DNA from: Herbaspirillum aquaticum
Lineage (GTDB): Bacteria > Pseudomonadota > Gammaproteobacteria > Burkholderiales > Burkholderiaceae_D
Direction: 5' to 3'
NCBI RefSeq assembly: GCF_002213425.1
Contig: NZ_NJGV01000001.1
Coordinates: forward strand, 372,001-436,000
DNA length: 64,000 nt
How positions within the stretch are numbered: position 1 is the first letter of the stretch; each line of letters begins with the position of its first letter. The position numbers were made by a program, and so were the translations under genes. Of this stretch, positions 26,571 to 34,481 are shown piece by piece. Under the pieces are notes generated by a model, which was not told where the DNA came from, did not search any database, and saw only the letters and a program-made list of their open reading frames with translations.

Positions 26571-28961
26571 GTGCGTCTTTACCGTCTGGAAAGCAAGATC
26601 GTCGCGCTGTTCATCACCCTCATCGTGGTGGTGCAACTGGCCGGTTTCGTGGCGATCCGAACCGCCATCGATCGCAATGCCCGCAGCGCCATCAGCGAGG
26701 AGCTGGTCATTGGCGAGCGCGTCTTCACGCGCCTGTTGGACCAGAACGCCCAGAAGCTGACCCAGGGTGCACGCCTGCTGGCGTCGGACTTCGGCTTCCG
26801 CCAGGCCATCGGCACCGATGACCGCGACACCATCGCCTCGGTGCTAGCCAACCACGGGGCCCGTATCGGCGCTTCGATGGGCATGCTGGTCGGGACCGAT
26901 GGCAACATCCATGCCTCCACGCTGGAATATCCCGATACCGACCTGCAGCGCAGCAGCCTGGAACTGGTGCGCCGCGCCGGCAATGGCAATGGTGCCGCCG
27001 AGAGCGCCGTGGTCGGCGACAACCTGTTCCAGATCGTGGCCGTGCCGATCAAGGCGCCGGTGACCATCGCCTGGGTGGTCATGGGCTTCCCGGTGGACCG
27101 CGAACTGGTCAACGACATGCGGGCCCTGTCGCAACTGCAGGTCTCCATCCTGGTGCGCCAGCGCGGCAGTGCGGCCTGGTCGGCCGATGTATCGACCCTG
27201 CCCAAGCCGCAAGCGCAGATGATGGCCAAGGAGGCCAGCAGTCCGCAGATGGGCCAGGCCGGTGCCACCGACCTGCAGATTGACGGCAACCAGTACCGTG
27301 CCCGCGTGCTGCCCCTGGCGCGCGCCAGCAATGGCCAGGAAGCGGTGGCCGTGTTGCAGCGTTCGGTCAGCGAGGCGGTGGCGCCTTACCAACGGCTGCA
27401 ATTGATCCTGCTCAGCATCACGGTGCTGGGCGTGCTGGGTGCGGCCGTGGCCAGCGCCGTCATGGCGCGCCGCATCACCAGTCCCTTGCGTGACCTGGCC
27501 TCGGTCGCCAAGCGCTTGGGGGAGGGCGATTACAGCGAAGGCCTCTACATCCGCCGCCAGGATGAAATCGGGCGCCTCGGTGCCGCCTTTGAGACCATGC
27601 GCTCCGAAATCGCCAGCCGCGAACTCAAGATCAGCCGCCTGGCTTATCAGGACCAGTTGACCGGGTTGCCCAACCGGGTGCAGTTCACCGACCTGCTGCG
27701 CGAAGCGATCGGCCAGGCCCAGGCCCAGCCCGGGAGCAGCTGCCACATCCTCATGATGGACCTGGACCGCTTCCAGCAAGTCAATGACGTGCTCGGCCAC
27801 AGCTTCGGCGACGACCTGCTGCGCCAGGTGGCGGTGCGCCTGGCGGGGCAGCTGCTGTATCCGGGCGCCAAGGTGGCGCGCCTGGGCGGCGACGAATTTG
27901 CCATCCTGCTGCCGGGTGTCGGTCTCGACGGCGCGCTGGACCAGGCGGCGCACATCCTGCGTTCGCTGGAGCAGCCGCTGTCGCTGCAGGAGCAGACCGT
28001 GGACCTGGGTGCCGGCATCGGCGTGGCCGGCTATCCGGCCCATGGCGAGAGCAGCGAGGTGCTGCTCAGCCATGTCGAGGTGGCCATGTATACCGCCAAG
28101 CGCAAGGGCAGCGGCGTGGTGATCTATGACCCGGCCATCGACCAGAGCAGCCAGGAAAGCCTGTCGCTGCTGTCCGAACTGCGCCGCGCGCTGGAGCGCG
28201 ACGAATTCATGCTCTACCTGCAACCCAAGCTGGACCTGGCCACCGGCGCAGTGGTCGGCGGCGAGGCGCTGGTGCGCTGGGTACATCCGGAGAAGGGCTT
28301 CATCGGGCCGGACAATTTCATTCCCTTTGCCGAGACCACCGGTTTCATCCGCATGCTGACCACCTGGATGATGGAAAAGGTGGCACGCCTCTCGGCCCAG
28401 TTGCAGGCGCAGGGGCTGCAGCTGAAGTTTTCCGTCAATCTCTCCACCCGCGACCTGCTGGACCAGGAGTTGCCTGCCGCCTTTGGCGCCATCCTGGAGC
28501 GCCATCGCCTGACCCCGGCGGCGCTTTGCCTGGAGATCACCGAGAGCGCCATCATGGACGACCCGGCACGCGCCCAGGCTACCCTGGACCGGCTGGCCGC
28601 CATGGGCTTTGCCCTCAGCATCGATGATTTCGGGACCGGCTACTCGTCGCTGGCCTACCTGAAGCGGCTGCCGGTGGATGAACTGAAGATCGACAAATCC
28701 TTCGTCATGAAGATGGCGCAGGACCAGGATGATGCCAAGATCGTGCGCTCCACCGTGGACCTGGGCCACAACCTGGGCCTGCGGGTGGTCGCCGAAGGCG
28801 TGGAAAGCGAGGAAGTCTGGTTCCTGTTGCGGCAGATGGGCTGTGACCAGGGGCAGGGCTATTTCATGGGCAAGCCGATGCCGGTGGAGCGCTTCCTGGA
28901 ATGGCTGCAGCAGTGGCGGGCACCGGAGATGCTGGATCAGTCGGAAAACATGGCGATATGA
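26571..28961 (+). CDS. Membrane GGDEF-EAL cyclic-di-GMP enzyme with periplasmic sensor
   Basis: A 796-residue protein with a GTG start at 26571; GGGGCAGGG lies directly upstream. TM1 is at about 8-30, a periplasmic Cache-like sensor follows to about 280, TM2 at about 283-303, HAMP (RRITSPLRDLASVAKRLGEG) to about 355, GGDEF (RLGGDEFAILL intact) at about 360-520, and EAL (EALVRW, DDFGTGYSSL, KIDKSF, EGVE intact) at about 540-785. Both activities could be live. It lies between the cupredoxin and the DUF3034-like gene, and its sensor faces the same compartment as the cupredoxin, so a shared signal is plausible. Confidence 0.94.
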   Translation: MRLYRLESKIVALFITLIVVVQLAGFVAIRTAIDRNARSAISEELVIGERVFTRLLDQNAQKLTQGARLLASDFGFRQAIGTDDRDTIASVLANHGARIGASMGMLVGTDGNIHASTLEYPDTDLQRSSLELVRRAGNGNGAAESAVVGDNLFQIVAVPIKAPVTIAWVVMGFPVDRELVNDMRALSQLQVSILVRQRGSAAWSADVSTLPKPQAQMMAKEASSPQMGQAGATDLQIDGNQYRARVLPLARASNGQEAVAVLQRSVSEAVAPYQRLQLILLSITVLGVLGAAVASAVMARRITSPLRDLASVAKRLGEGDYSEGLYIRRQDEIGRLGAAFETMRSEIASRELKISRLAYQDQLTGLPNRVQFTDLLREAIGQAQAQPGSSCHILMMDLDRFQQVNDVLGHSFGDDLLRQVAVRLAGQLLYPGAKVARLGGDEFAILLPGVGLDGALDQAAHILRSLEQPLSLQEQTVDLGAGIGVAGYPAHGESSEVLLSHVEVAMYTAKRKGSGVVIYDPAIDQSSQESLSLLSELRRALERDEFMLYLQPKLDLATGAVVGGEALVRWVHPEKGFIGPDNFIPFAETTGFIRMLTTWMMEKVARLSAQLQAQGLQLKFSVNLSTRDLLDQELPAAFGAILERHRLTPAALCLEITESAIMDDPARAQATLDRLAAMGFALSIDDFGTGYSSLAYLKRLPVDELKIDKSFVMKMAQDQDDAKIVRSTVDLGHNLGLRVVAEGVESEEVWFLLRQMGCDQGQGYFMGKPMPVERFLEWLQQWRAPEMLDQSENMAI

Positions 28962-29019
28962 ACATCGGCGCGGGAGGCCGCGCCGGCAGGGAACCAACAA
29001 GAAGGGGCAGGGGGACTGC

Positions 29020-30030
29020 ATGAAGAATTTGACCAGAAGCAGCGCGCTGGCGCTGCTGGCCACGCTGGCCGCGCCGGCCATGGCGCAGACCAGCGAGGCC
29101 GGGCAGGAGGCCTGGATACAAGCCCAGCAACGCAAGGCTGCCCAGGCCATGCGCGCTTCTGCCGGGAGCGCCGCAGTGACGCCGGCGCCTGCCATCGAGC
29201 AGGACAAGTCAGCCTGGATGCCCGACCTGGGCAAGCTCACCGCCACCGGCGGCGTGATCCAGGTCGAGGGCGCCGGCGGCGGCGGCCTCACCCCCTGGGC
29301 CCTCATCACCGGCTACGGCACCCGCGACAGCTATGGCGCCAACGCCCATTACACCTATCTGTCCACGCAGGATTACACGCTCAAGTCCTATGGCGTGGCC
29401 GTGGGCCTGATGGACCGCGTGGAGCTGTCGCTGGCCAAGCAGGAGTTCTATGGCAGCCTGGCTCCGCTGGCCGATCTCAAGATCACCCAGGACATCGTCG
29501 GCATCAAGGTCAAGCTGGCGGGTGATGCCGTCTACGACCAGGATCGCTGGCTGCCGCAGCTTGCCGTGGGCGCCATGTTCAAGCACAACAACGGCATCGG
29601 CGGACTGGGCAGGGTGACCAGCGTCAAACAGCTCGGTGCGGCCAGCAATGCCGGCATCGACTATTACCTGTCGGCCACCAAGCTGCTGCTGGCGCAGAGC
29701 CTGCTGCTCAACGGCACGCTGCGGCTGACCAAGGCCAACCAGATGGGGCTGCTCGGTTTCGGTGGCGACCTCAACGACCGCTACCAGGCCATGGGCGAGT
29801 TCTCCGCGGCCTACATGATCAACCGCAAGCTGGCGCTGGGCGTTGAATACCGCATGAAGCCGCGCAACCTGGCCGCCGACCACGAGAAGGATTATTACGA
29901 TGCCTTCCTGGCGTGGTTCCCCAGCAAGAACCTGTCCATGACCCTGGCCTACGTGGCGCTGGGCGACATCACCGTCTACAACCCCAAGCGGCAGCGCGGC
30001 GTCTACCTGTCGCTGCAGGCTGGTTTCTGA
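29020..30030 (+). CDS. DUF3034-like outer-membrane beta-barrel protein
   Basis: A 336-residue protein. The start at 29020 follows GAAGGGGCAGGGGG and opens a signal peptide ending AMA-QTSEAG. After a low-complexity linker, the sequence LTATGGVIQVEGAGGGGLTPWA begins a region rich in alternating amphipathic strands, ending with aromatic F (LSLQAGF), as for outer-membrane proteins. It resembles the DUF3034 family, whose function is unknown. It lies 58 bases after the GGDEF-EAL gene and 16 before the globin gene, so it probably belongs to the same operon. A porin or structural role is inferred. Confidence 0.8.
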   Translation: MKNLTRSSALALLATLAAPAMAQTSEAGQEAWIQAQQRKAAQAMRASAGSAAVTPAPAIEQDKSAWMPDLGKLTATGGVIQVEGAGGGGLTPWALITGYGTRDSYGANAHYTYLSTQDYTLKSYGVAVGLMDRVELSLAKQEFYGSLAPLADLKITQDIVGIKVKLAGDAVYDQDRWLPQLAVGAMFKHNNGIGGLGRVTSVKQLGAASNAGIDYYLSATKLLLAQSLLLNGTLRLTKANQMGLLGFGGDLNDRYQAMGEFSAAYMINRKLALGVEYRMKPRNLAADHEKDYYDAFLAWFPSKNLSMTLAYVALGDITVYNPKRQRGVYLSLQAGF

Positions 30031-30046
30031 GCGAGCAGGAGCAGCG

Positions 30047-30493
30047 ATGATCAATTTCAGGATGAAACAAGCCGCCACCGCCCTGGCCTTGGCCTGTGTG
30101 CTCGGTGCTGCCCATGCGCAGTCGCCTGCGGCACCCGACGGGAGCCTGTTTCGCGACTTGGGCGGCCTGCCCGTGATCCAGCAGGTCGTCGACGATTTCA
30201 TGCGCAACATGCTGGACGATACGCGCATCCGCCACACCTTCAAGGATTCCAACATCAAGCGCGTCAAGGACAAGCTGGTGGAGCAGTTCTGCCAGTTGAG
30301 CGGTGGCGGCTGTGTCTACACGGGCGATCCCATGCGTGAAGTGCACCAGGGCCTCAAGCTGAGCAATGCCGACTTCAATGCCCTGGTCGAGGACCTGCAG
30401 CTGGCCATGGACAAGAACGGCATCCCCTCGCGGACGCAGAACCGTCTGCTGGCCTTGCTGGCCCCGATGCAGCGCGAGACGGTGAGCCGCTAG
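30047..30493 (+). CDS. Exported group 1 truncated haemoglobin
   Basis: A 148-residue protein. An N-terminal signal peptide (MINFRMKQAATALALACVLG, cut near AHA-QSP) precedes a truncated-globin fold: LFRDLGGLPVIQQVVDDFM (helices A and B), then FCQLSGGGCVYTG, then the proximal-His region MREVHQGLKLSNADFNALVEDL. Most truncated globins are cytoplasmic; this one is predicted to be exported, so it may bind oxygen, nitric oxide or sulfide in the periplasm. It follows the DUF3034-like gene by 16 bases. The two Cys residues near the middle could form a disulfide bond. Confidence 0.9.
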   Translation: MINFRMKQAATALALACVLGAAHAQSPAAPDGSLFRDLGGLPVIQQVVDDFMRNMLDDTRIRHTFKDSNIKRVKDKLVEQFCQLSGGGCVYTGDPMREVHQGLKLSNADFNALVEDLQLAMDKNGIPSRTQNRLLALLAPMQRETVSR

Positions 30494-30592
30494 CAAAAAT
30501 ATTTTCCGGAGGCGGGAATAAAGCAGGGCCGCTTTCCGTATACGTCGGCATGGGTTGGCATCCCGCCTGACCCGACCACGAAAGGAAATACC

Positions 30593-30964
30593 ATGAGACT
30601 GCTCGCAACTTCCCTGCTGGCGCTGGCCTGCGCCTCGGTTTCTTTCACCGCCTCGGCCCAGAGCGCCGGCGTCAAGACCATGGATGGCATCCTGGTCGAC
30701 GCCAATGGCATGACCGTCTATACCTTCGACAAGGACACCGCCAACAGCGGCAAGAGCGTCTGCAACGGCCCCTGTGCCAAGCTGTGGCCGCCGGTCGCCC
30801 CGATGGGCATGCCGGCTGCACCCTATTCCACCGTGACCCGCGACGACGGCAGCGCGCAGCTGGCCTACCAGGGCAAGCCCTTGTACCTGTACGAAGCCGA
30901 CAAGAAGGCCGGCGACCGTACCGGCGACAACTTCAAGGACGTCTGGCACGTCGTCAAGCCCTGA
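30593..30964 (+). CDS. Secreted YxFD-repeat protein (COG4315 type)
   Basis: A 123-residue secreted protein. The signal peptide ends ASA-QSAG. The mature part has two copies of the Y-x-[FWY]-x-x-D type repeat: MTVYTFDKDTANSGKSVCNGPC and LYLYEADKKAGDRTG. The first is followed by CNGPCAKLWPP, a Cys pair that is common in the family. Function is unknown; members are often found beside ECF sigma factors, as here. AAAGGAAA precedes the ATG. The sigma factor gene begins 16 bases after the stop. Confidence 0.88.
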   Translation: MRLLATSLLALACASVSFTASAQSAGVKTMDGILVDANGMTVYTFDKDTANSGKSVCNGPCAKLWPPVAPMGMPAAPYSTVTRDDGSAQLAYQGKPLYLYEADKKAGDRTGDNFKDVWHVVKP

Positions 30965-30980
30965 GCCAGGCGCGCGCTCC

Positions 30981-31538
30981 ATGTTCGGACGGACTGCCAG
31001 GCTGCAGCGACAGCAACGGGAACGCCAGGCCGATGAGCAAGCCATGCTGGCCTGCCTGCCGCGCCTGCGGCGCTATGCCCGCGCCCTGACCGGCGCACGC
31101 GAGAGTGCCGACGACCTGGTACAGGACACCCTGGAGCGCGCCTGGCAGAAGCTGGACAGCTGGAAGCGGGGCAGCGACATGCGGCCCTGGCTGTTTGCCA
31201 TCATGCACAACCTGCACGCTGACCAGCGTCGCCAGCCGGCGCTGGTCACGGTGGAGCTGGAGCAGGCGGCGCACGCCGCAGCCCCGCCGTCGCTGGCCGA
31301 GCAGGGGATGGCGCTGGACCTGGAAGCGGCACTGCAGCTGCTGCCGGCCGAACAACGCGAAGTCTTGCTGCTGGTGGTGCTCGAAGAGATGCGTTATGAA
31401 GAAGTCGCCGCCACGCTGGGTATTCCGACGGGGACCGTGATGTCCCGCCTGTCGCGCGCCCGCGAGCGGTTGCGGCAATGGATGGAGGGGCCCGGCGGCC
31501 GCAGTGAGGCCGGTTCGACCCTGAAGGTGGTGAAATGA
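30981..31538 (+). CDS. ECF RNA polymerase sigma factor
   Basis: A 185-residue sigma factor. Region 2 reads LRRYARALTGARESADDLVQDTLERAWQKLDSW, given here as residues 29-61. Region 4 reads LQLLPAEQREVLLLVVLEEMRYEEVAATLGIPTGTVMSRLSRARERL, residues about 112-158. No extra C-terminal domain is present. The stop overlaps the anti-sigma start by 4 bases. It probably directs transcription of the secreted protein just upstream and possibly of itself; no promoter was identified. Confidence 0.95.
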   Translation: MFGRTARLQRQQRERQADEQAMLACLPRLRRYARALTGARESADDLVQDTLERAWQKLDSWKRGSDMRPWLFAIMHNLHADQRRQPALVTVELEQAAHAAAPPSLAEQGMALDLEAALQLLPAEQREVLLLVVLEEMRYEEVAATLGIPTGTVMSRLSRARERLRQWMEGPGGRSEAGSTLKVVK

Positions 31539-32389
31539 AGACCCCCGCAGTCCCCGAAGAAGACCTGCACGCTTACGCCGACGGCCAACTGCCGGCGGCG
31601 CGCGCCAGTGAAATGGCCGCCTGGCTGGAACAGGACCCGGCCCACGCCGAGGACCTGCAGCGCGTGCGCGCCTGGCGCGCACAGAACCGCGCCTTGCACG
31701 CGCACTACGATCCTGTACTGGAAGAACCCTTGCCGCCGCGCCTGGCCGCCGCCGTGCTGGCGGGTGCGTCAGAGCCGCACCGGCGGCGCGACGAAGGACA
31801 CCAGACTCCCGCCAATGGGCCGCACTGGTGGCGTTACGCCGCCATGCTGCTGCTGACGCTGGCCGGTGCTGCGGGCGGCTGGCTGGCCCATGACCTGAGT
31901 GTTGGCAGCCGCGCCCGCAGTACGCTGGCCGCAGGCCCGGCCGTGCTGGCGCGCCAGGCGGCGGTGGCCCATACCGTCTTCAGTGCCGACTTGCGCAGGC
32001 CGGTGGAGGTCGGGGCCGACCAGGAGCAGGCGCTGGTGACCTGGTTGTCGCGCCGGCTGGGTGTGAACGTGCGCGCTCCCAAGCTGGCCCCGCTGGGATA
32101 CGACCTGATCGGCGGACGGCTGCTGCCGGGCCAGAGCGGTCCGGTGGCGCAGTTCATGTACCAGGATGCGGCCGGACAGCGGCTCACGCTCTATGTCTCG
32201 CACGACCAGGTGCAGAACCATGAGACCGGTTTCCGCTTCGCCCAGGAAGGGAAAGTCAACGTCTTCTACTGGATCGATGGCCAGTTCGGGTATGCGCTTT
32301 CCGGGGGCGTTCCCCGCAGCGAACTCTCCCGCATCGCCAGCTCGGTCTACGAGCAACTGGCGCCGCTTTCGCCGGCACCGGCGCGCTGA
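31535..32389 (+). CDS. Anti-sigma factor, membrane-anchored
   Basis: A 284-residue protein. The N-terminal cytoplasmic part (HAYADGQLPAARASEMAAWLEQDPAHAED) has the helical layout of anti-sigma domains but lacks the HxxxCxxC zinc motif. One TM helix (about residues 103-122, WRYAAMLLLTLAGAAGGWL) leads to a periplasmic part with RLGVNVRAPKLAPLGYDLIGGRLL and ending VYEQLAPLSP. This matches the RsiW/ChrR-like membrane anti-sigma class in which the periplasmic part senses redox or envelope state. It overlaps the sigma gene by 4 bases (ATGA), so a co-translated pair is likely. Confidence 0.9.
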   Translation: MKTPAVPEEDLHAYADGQLPAARASEMAAWLEQDPAHAEDLQRVRAWRAQNRALHAHYDPVLEEPLPPRLAAAVLAGASEPHRRRDEGHQTPANGPHWWRYAAMLLLTLAGAAGGWLAHDLSVGSRARSTLAAGPAVLARQAAVAHTVFSADLRRPVEVGADQEQALVTWLSRRLGVNVRAPKLAPLGYDLIGGRLLPGQSGPVAQFMYQDAAGQRLTLYVSHDQVQNHETGFRFAQEGKVNVFYWIDGQFGYALSGGVPRSELSRIASSVYEQLAPLSPAPAR

Positions 32390-32596
32390 GCCAGGCGCAG
32401 GCAGGGCGGTGGCCTTGCCGTTTACACATGCAAAACCGGGTAAGGACCGGGCAACTCCCGTCAAGACCGCTGGCTGCCTGCCGCTAACACATTTACCCAT
32501 GACGTAAAGCCCGGTCAACCATGGTGGGGGGATGTGGAAACATGGACGACCAGGCTGGCGACATGGTCCGGTTGCACTTCAGACAAGGAGTTTCAT

Positions 32597-32785
32597 ATGG
32601 AGCTAGCAACTATCGCCAGCGGTGCAGCAACGGCCTGGCTGGTCGACAAGGCGGCGCAGTCCGTCGGCATCGATCTGGGCAAGGTCGCCAAGGCGGCGGT
32701 GGATGATGTGGTGGGCGTGGCCACGACAGTGGCGCGCCTGCCTTCCAATGTGAATATTGGGCGCATCATCAATACCATCGTCTAG
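32597..32785 (+). CDS. Small 62-residue protein, YjfB-like C-terminus
   Basis: A 62-residue protein with AAGGAG before the ATG at 32597. It begins MELATIASGAATAWLVDKAA and ends LPSNVNIGRIINTIV. The ending resembles LPANPNIGRNVNTTA of the 62-residue protein at 33776, although the N-terminal halves differ. Both fit the YjfB-like group of small putative motility proteins, whose function is unknown. A terminator follows directly (32819), so it is an independent gene. The similarity to YjfB is weak in the first half. Confidence 0.7.
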   Translation: MELATIASGAATAWLVDKAAQSVGIDLGKVAKAAVDDVVGVATTVARLPSNVNIGRIINTIV

Positions 32786-32818
32786 GTGGCCAGGGCGTGC
32801 TGGATTGGCGTTCGCTTG

Positions 32819-32846
32819 ATCGCACCCTTCGGGGTGCGATTTTTTT
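32819..32846 (+). terminator. Terminator after the first small protein gene
   Basis: Perfect stem ATCGCACCC/GGGTGCGAT around a TTCG loop, followed by seven T residues. Confidence 0.93.
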
Positions 32847-32874
32847 GGGGATCTGGGATGTTGCGGACGTCGTT

Positions 32875-33210
32875 TCAGGCTACGGTCAAGGTCAGGCATC
32901 CGAGGGAGGCGGCTGTGGGGCGCACCTGGATCTCAATGTCGTAGCCCAGCCGTGTCAGGCAGTCCATCAGCTTGCGCTCGGACAGGTTGCTGAAGTCGCC
33001 ACGCATCATGCCCGACACTTTCGGTTGTGGAATTCCCATGCGTTGCGCCGCCGCCTGCTGATTCAGTCCCAGTGCCCGCATGGCCTTGCGGATTTCGATG
33101 ACCAGTCCGGTCTTGATGCGCAATTTGTCGGCGTCTGGCAGGCCAAGATCGGCGAAGACATTGCCGCTGCTGCGCAGGATCTCGGTTCCCTCAACGATTG
33201 TTTTTTGCAT
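32875..33210 (-). CDS. higA: HigA-type antitoxin, XRE family
   Basis: A 111-residue helix-turn-helix protein. The start at 33210 (MQKTIVEG) lies inside the toxin gene's last codons. The HTH reads LNQQAAAQRMGIPQPKVSGMMRGDF at about residues 50-74, followed by LSERKLMDCLTRLGYDIEI, the HTH_37/HigA form. The toxin gene lies upstream, the reversed order typical of higBA modules, and the two overlap by 20 bases. It probably neutralises the toxin and represses the promoter. Confidence 0.92.
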   Translation of the reverse strand: MQKTIVEGTEILRSSGNVFADLGLPDADKLRIKTGLVIEIRKAMRALGLNQQAAAQRMGIPQPKVSGMMRGDFSNLSERKLMDCLTRLGYDIEIQVRPTAASLGCLTLTVA

Positions 33211-33568
33211 GACGTAGCTCCTCTGCTCTGGCGGTGGCGATCTTGAGTCTGGTCCGGATGATTTCCATGTCCGTCTGGGGTGTGGCAATTCCGCTTTTGC
33301 TTTTTTTCTGGAAGCAGTGCAGTACGAACACGGCTTCTTCGAACTTCACCGTATAGACCGCGCGATAGGTGTCGCCAATATGGTCTTCCACGATCTCCAG
33401 CACACCGGCACCGCCGAATCCTTTCAATATCCTGGTCTTTTCGTAGCGGTCGCCCAGTTGGGCCAGTGACAACGCGAAGCCGAAGCGCTGGCGGACCTCG
33501 GCGGGCAGGGCCAGCAAGTCCTTGTAGCTGCTGGCGATCCATTCAAGCGGTTTCTCATTGGTAAGCAT
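33191..33568 (-). CDS. higB: HigB-like toxin (phage Gp49/RelE fold)
   Basis: A 125-residue protein of the Gp49-like RelE group: KPLEWIASSYKDLLALPAEVRQRFGFAL, then GVLEIVEDHIGDTYRAVYTVKFEEAVFVLHCFQKKSK (residues about 5-33 and 55-91). These toxins cut mRNA at the ribosome. The basic KKSKSG segment near the end of this region supplies expected RNA-contact residues. It precedes the antitoxin gene. Two overlapping palindromes sit just upstream of its start. Confidence 0.92.
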   Translation of the reverse strand: MLTNEKPLEWIASSYKDLLALPAEVRQRFGFALSLAQLGDRYEKTRILKGFGGAGVLEIVEDHIGDTYRAVYTVKFEEAVFVLHCFQKKSKSGIATPQTDMEIIRTRLKIATARAEELRHAKNNR

Positions 33569-33571
33569 CGT

Positions 33572-33593
33572 AACAGGCTATACCTGTTCAGGT
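33572..33593. promoter_or_regulatory. Candidate HigA operator with overlapping palindromes
   Basis: AACAGG and CCTGTT (33572-33577, 33583-33588) form a perfect inverted repeat, and ACCTGTTCAGGT (33582-33593) is a second palindrome overlapping it. They lie just upstream of higB, where an autorepressing antitoxin would bind. Confidence 0.6.
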
Positions 33594-33775
33594 AAATGCC
33601 CTGTGGCTGATTGCATTTAACACAATGATCTCGAATATCCGCGATGGAAGTTGCAAGCCTGTTTTTTCCTTCTCGAAATTTTTCTTGATTGATGTAAAGA
33701 AACAGCGTCCAATGCCGTAATCAAGGCACCGGCTGACGCATCCTGTCATCCGGCATCCCCCAAAAGGAGAGCGTC

Positions 33776-33964
33776 ATGGATGTCAATCAAATCGCATCGT
33801 TGGCCACCAGCATGGCTTCGGCGCAGACTTCGGATTCGGTCAACGTACTGATGCTGAAGAAGGCGCTCAATAGCCAGGCTGCTGCTGCCGTGGGCTTGCT
33901 GCAAGCGCTGCCGCCGTTGCCGGCCAACCCGAACATCGGGCGCAACGTCAATACCACCGCCTGA
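33776..33964 (+). CDS. YjfB-family small putative motility protein
   Basis: A 62-residue protein with AAAAGGAGA before its ATG. It begins MDVNQIASLATSMASAQTSD, has VNVLMLKKALNSQAAAAVGLL in the middle, and ends NPNIGRNVNTTA. This is the layout of the YjfB family (MDI..., VLKKAMD, HPHLG.NIDI.). Function is unknown; the Bacillus member is under motility control. It ends before a strong terminator. Note the matching C-terminal motif in the protein at 32597. Confidence 0.8.
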   Translation: MDVNQIASLATSMASAQTSDSVNVLMLKKALNSQAAAAVGLLQALPPLPANPNIGRNVNTTA

Positions 33965-33981
33965 ACAAGCTGGCCCCCTTG

Positions 33982-34013
33982 AAATCGCAGTCCACCCGGA
34001 CTGCGATTTTTTT
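33982..34013 (+). terminator. Terminator after the YjfB-like gene
   Basis: Perfect 12-bp stem AAATCGCAGTCC/GGACTGCGATTT with a 4-base loop, then a T run. Confidence 0.93.
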
Positions 34014-34136
34014 ATTCCATTTTCATTGCACGAGCGCCGCTCCCTTCTTGAGTTGGCTGATCAAAAAAGAACAATAAATTATGCATCATTAAAAAAGAAT
34101 AATATATTGGTCTTGTCTTCTACAAAATGTTCAATA

Positions 34137-34164
34137 AAATGGTCATATGATCAAAGAACCATTT
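34137..34164. promoter_or_regulatory. Candidate HipB operator
   Basis: AAATGGT (34137-34143) and ACCATTT (34158-34164) form a perfect inverted repeat with a 14-base spacer that includes TCATATGA. It lies in an AT-rich stretch (about 34020-34178) just before hipB. An autoregulating antitoxin would be expected to bind here. Confidence 0.55.
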
Positions 34165-34178
34165 AATTGGATCTTCCC

Positions 34179-34481
34179 ATGACCAACCTGCAAGATATCG
34201 GCCATCGCATCCGCACCGCCCGCAAGGCGCGGGGGATCACGGCCGTCGCGCTGGCCGCATTGGCCGGCATGCACCGCAATACCTTGCTGGCCCTGGAAAC
34301 CGGGCGCGGCAACATCGAACTGGTCAAGCTGCTGGCCCTGTGCGAGGAGCTGGAGCTGGACCTGCTGCTGTTGCCGCGCCAGGCTGCGCCGCTGCGTGCG
34401 GCCGAGGCGCAAGGCCTTGGCAGCCAGACCGAACTGGGCGCGCGGCTGCAAGCGCTCATGGGCGAAGGCGGCGGCACATGA
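34179..34481 (+). CDS. hipB: HipB-like antitoxin, XRE family
   Basis: A 100-residue helix-turn-helix protein. The HTH spans residues 8-62 (RIRTARKARGITAVALAALAG, then MHRNTLLALETGRGNIEL). The ending LGARLQALMGEGGGT is a linker. It overlaps hipA by 4 bases (ATGA). HipB binds HipA and represses the operon. ATG 34179 was chosen over TTG 34167 because it fits the HTH start. Confidence 0.92.
   Translation: MTNLQDIGHRIRTARKARGITAVALAALAGMHRNTLLALETGRGNIELVKLLALCEELELDLLLLPRQAAPLRAAEAQGLGSQTELGARLQALMGEGGGT

Noticed and set aside
26844..29309. Minus-strand open frame of 821 codons opposite the second GGDEF-EAL gene
   Set aside because: Antisense shadow; the plus-strand frame has intact GGDEF and EAL motifs and a ribosome site.
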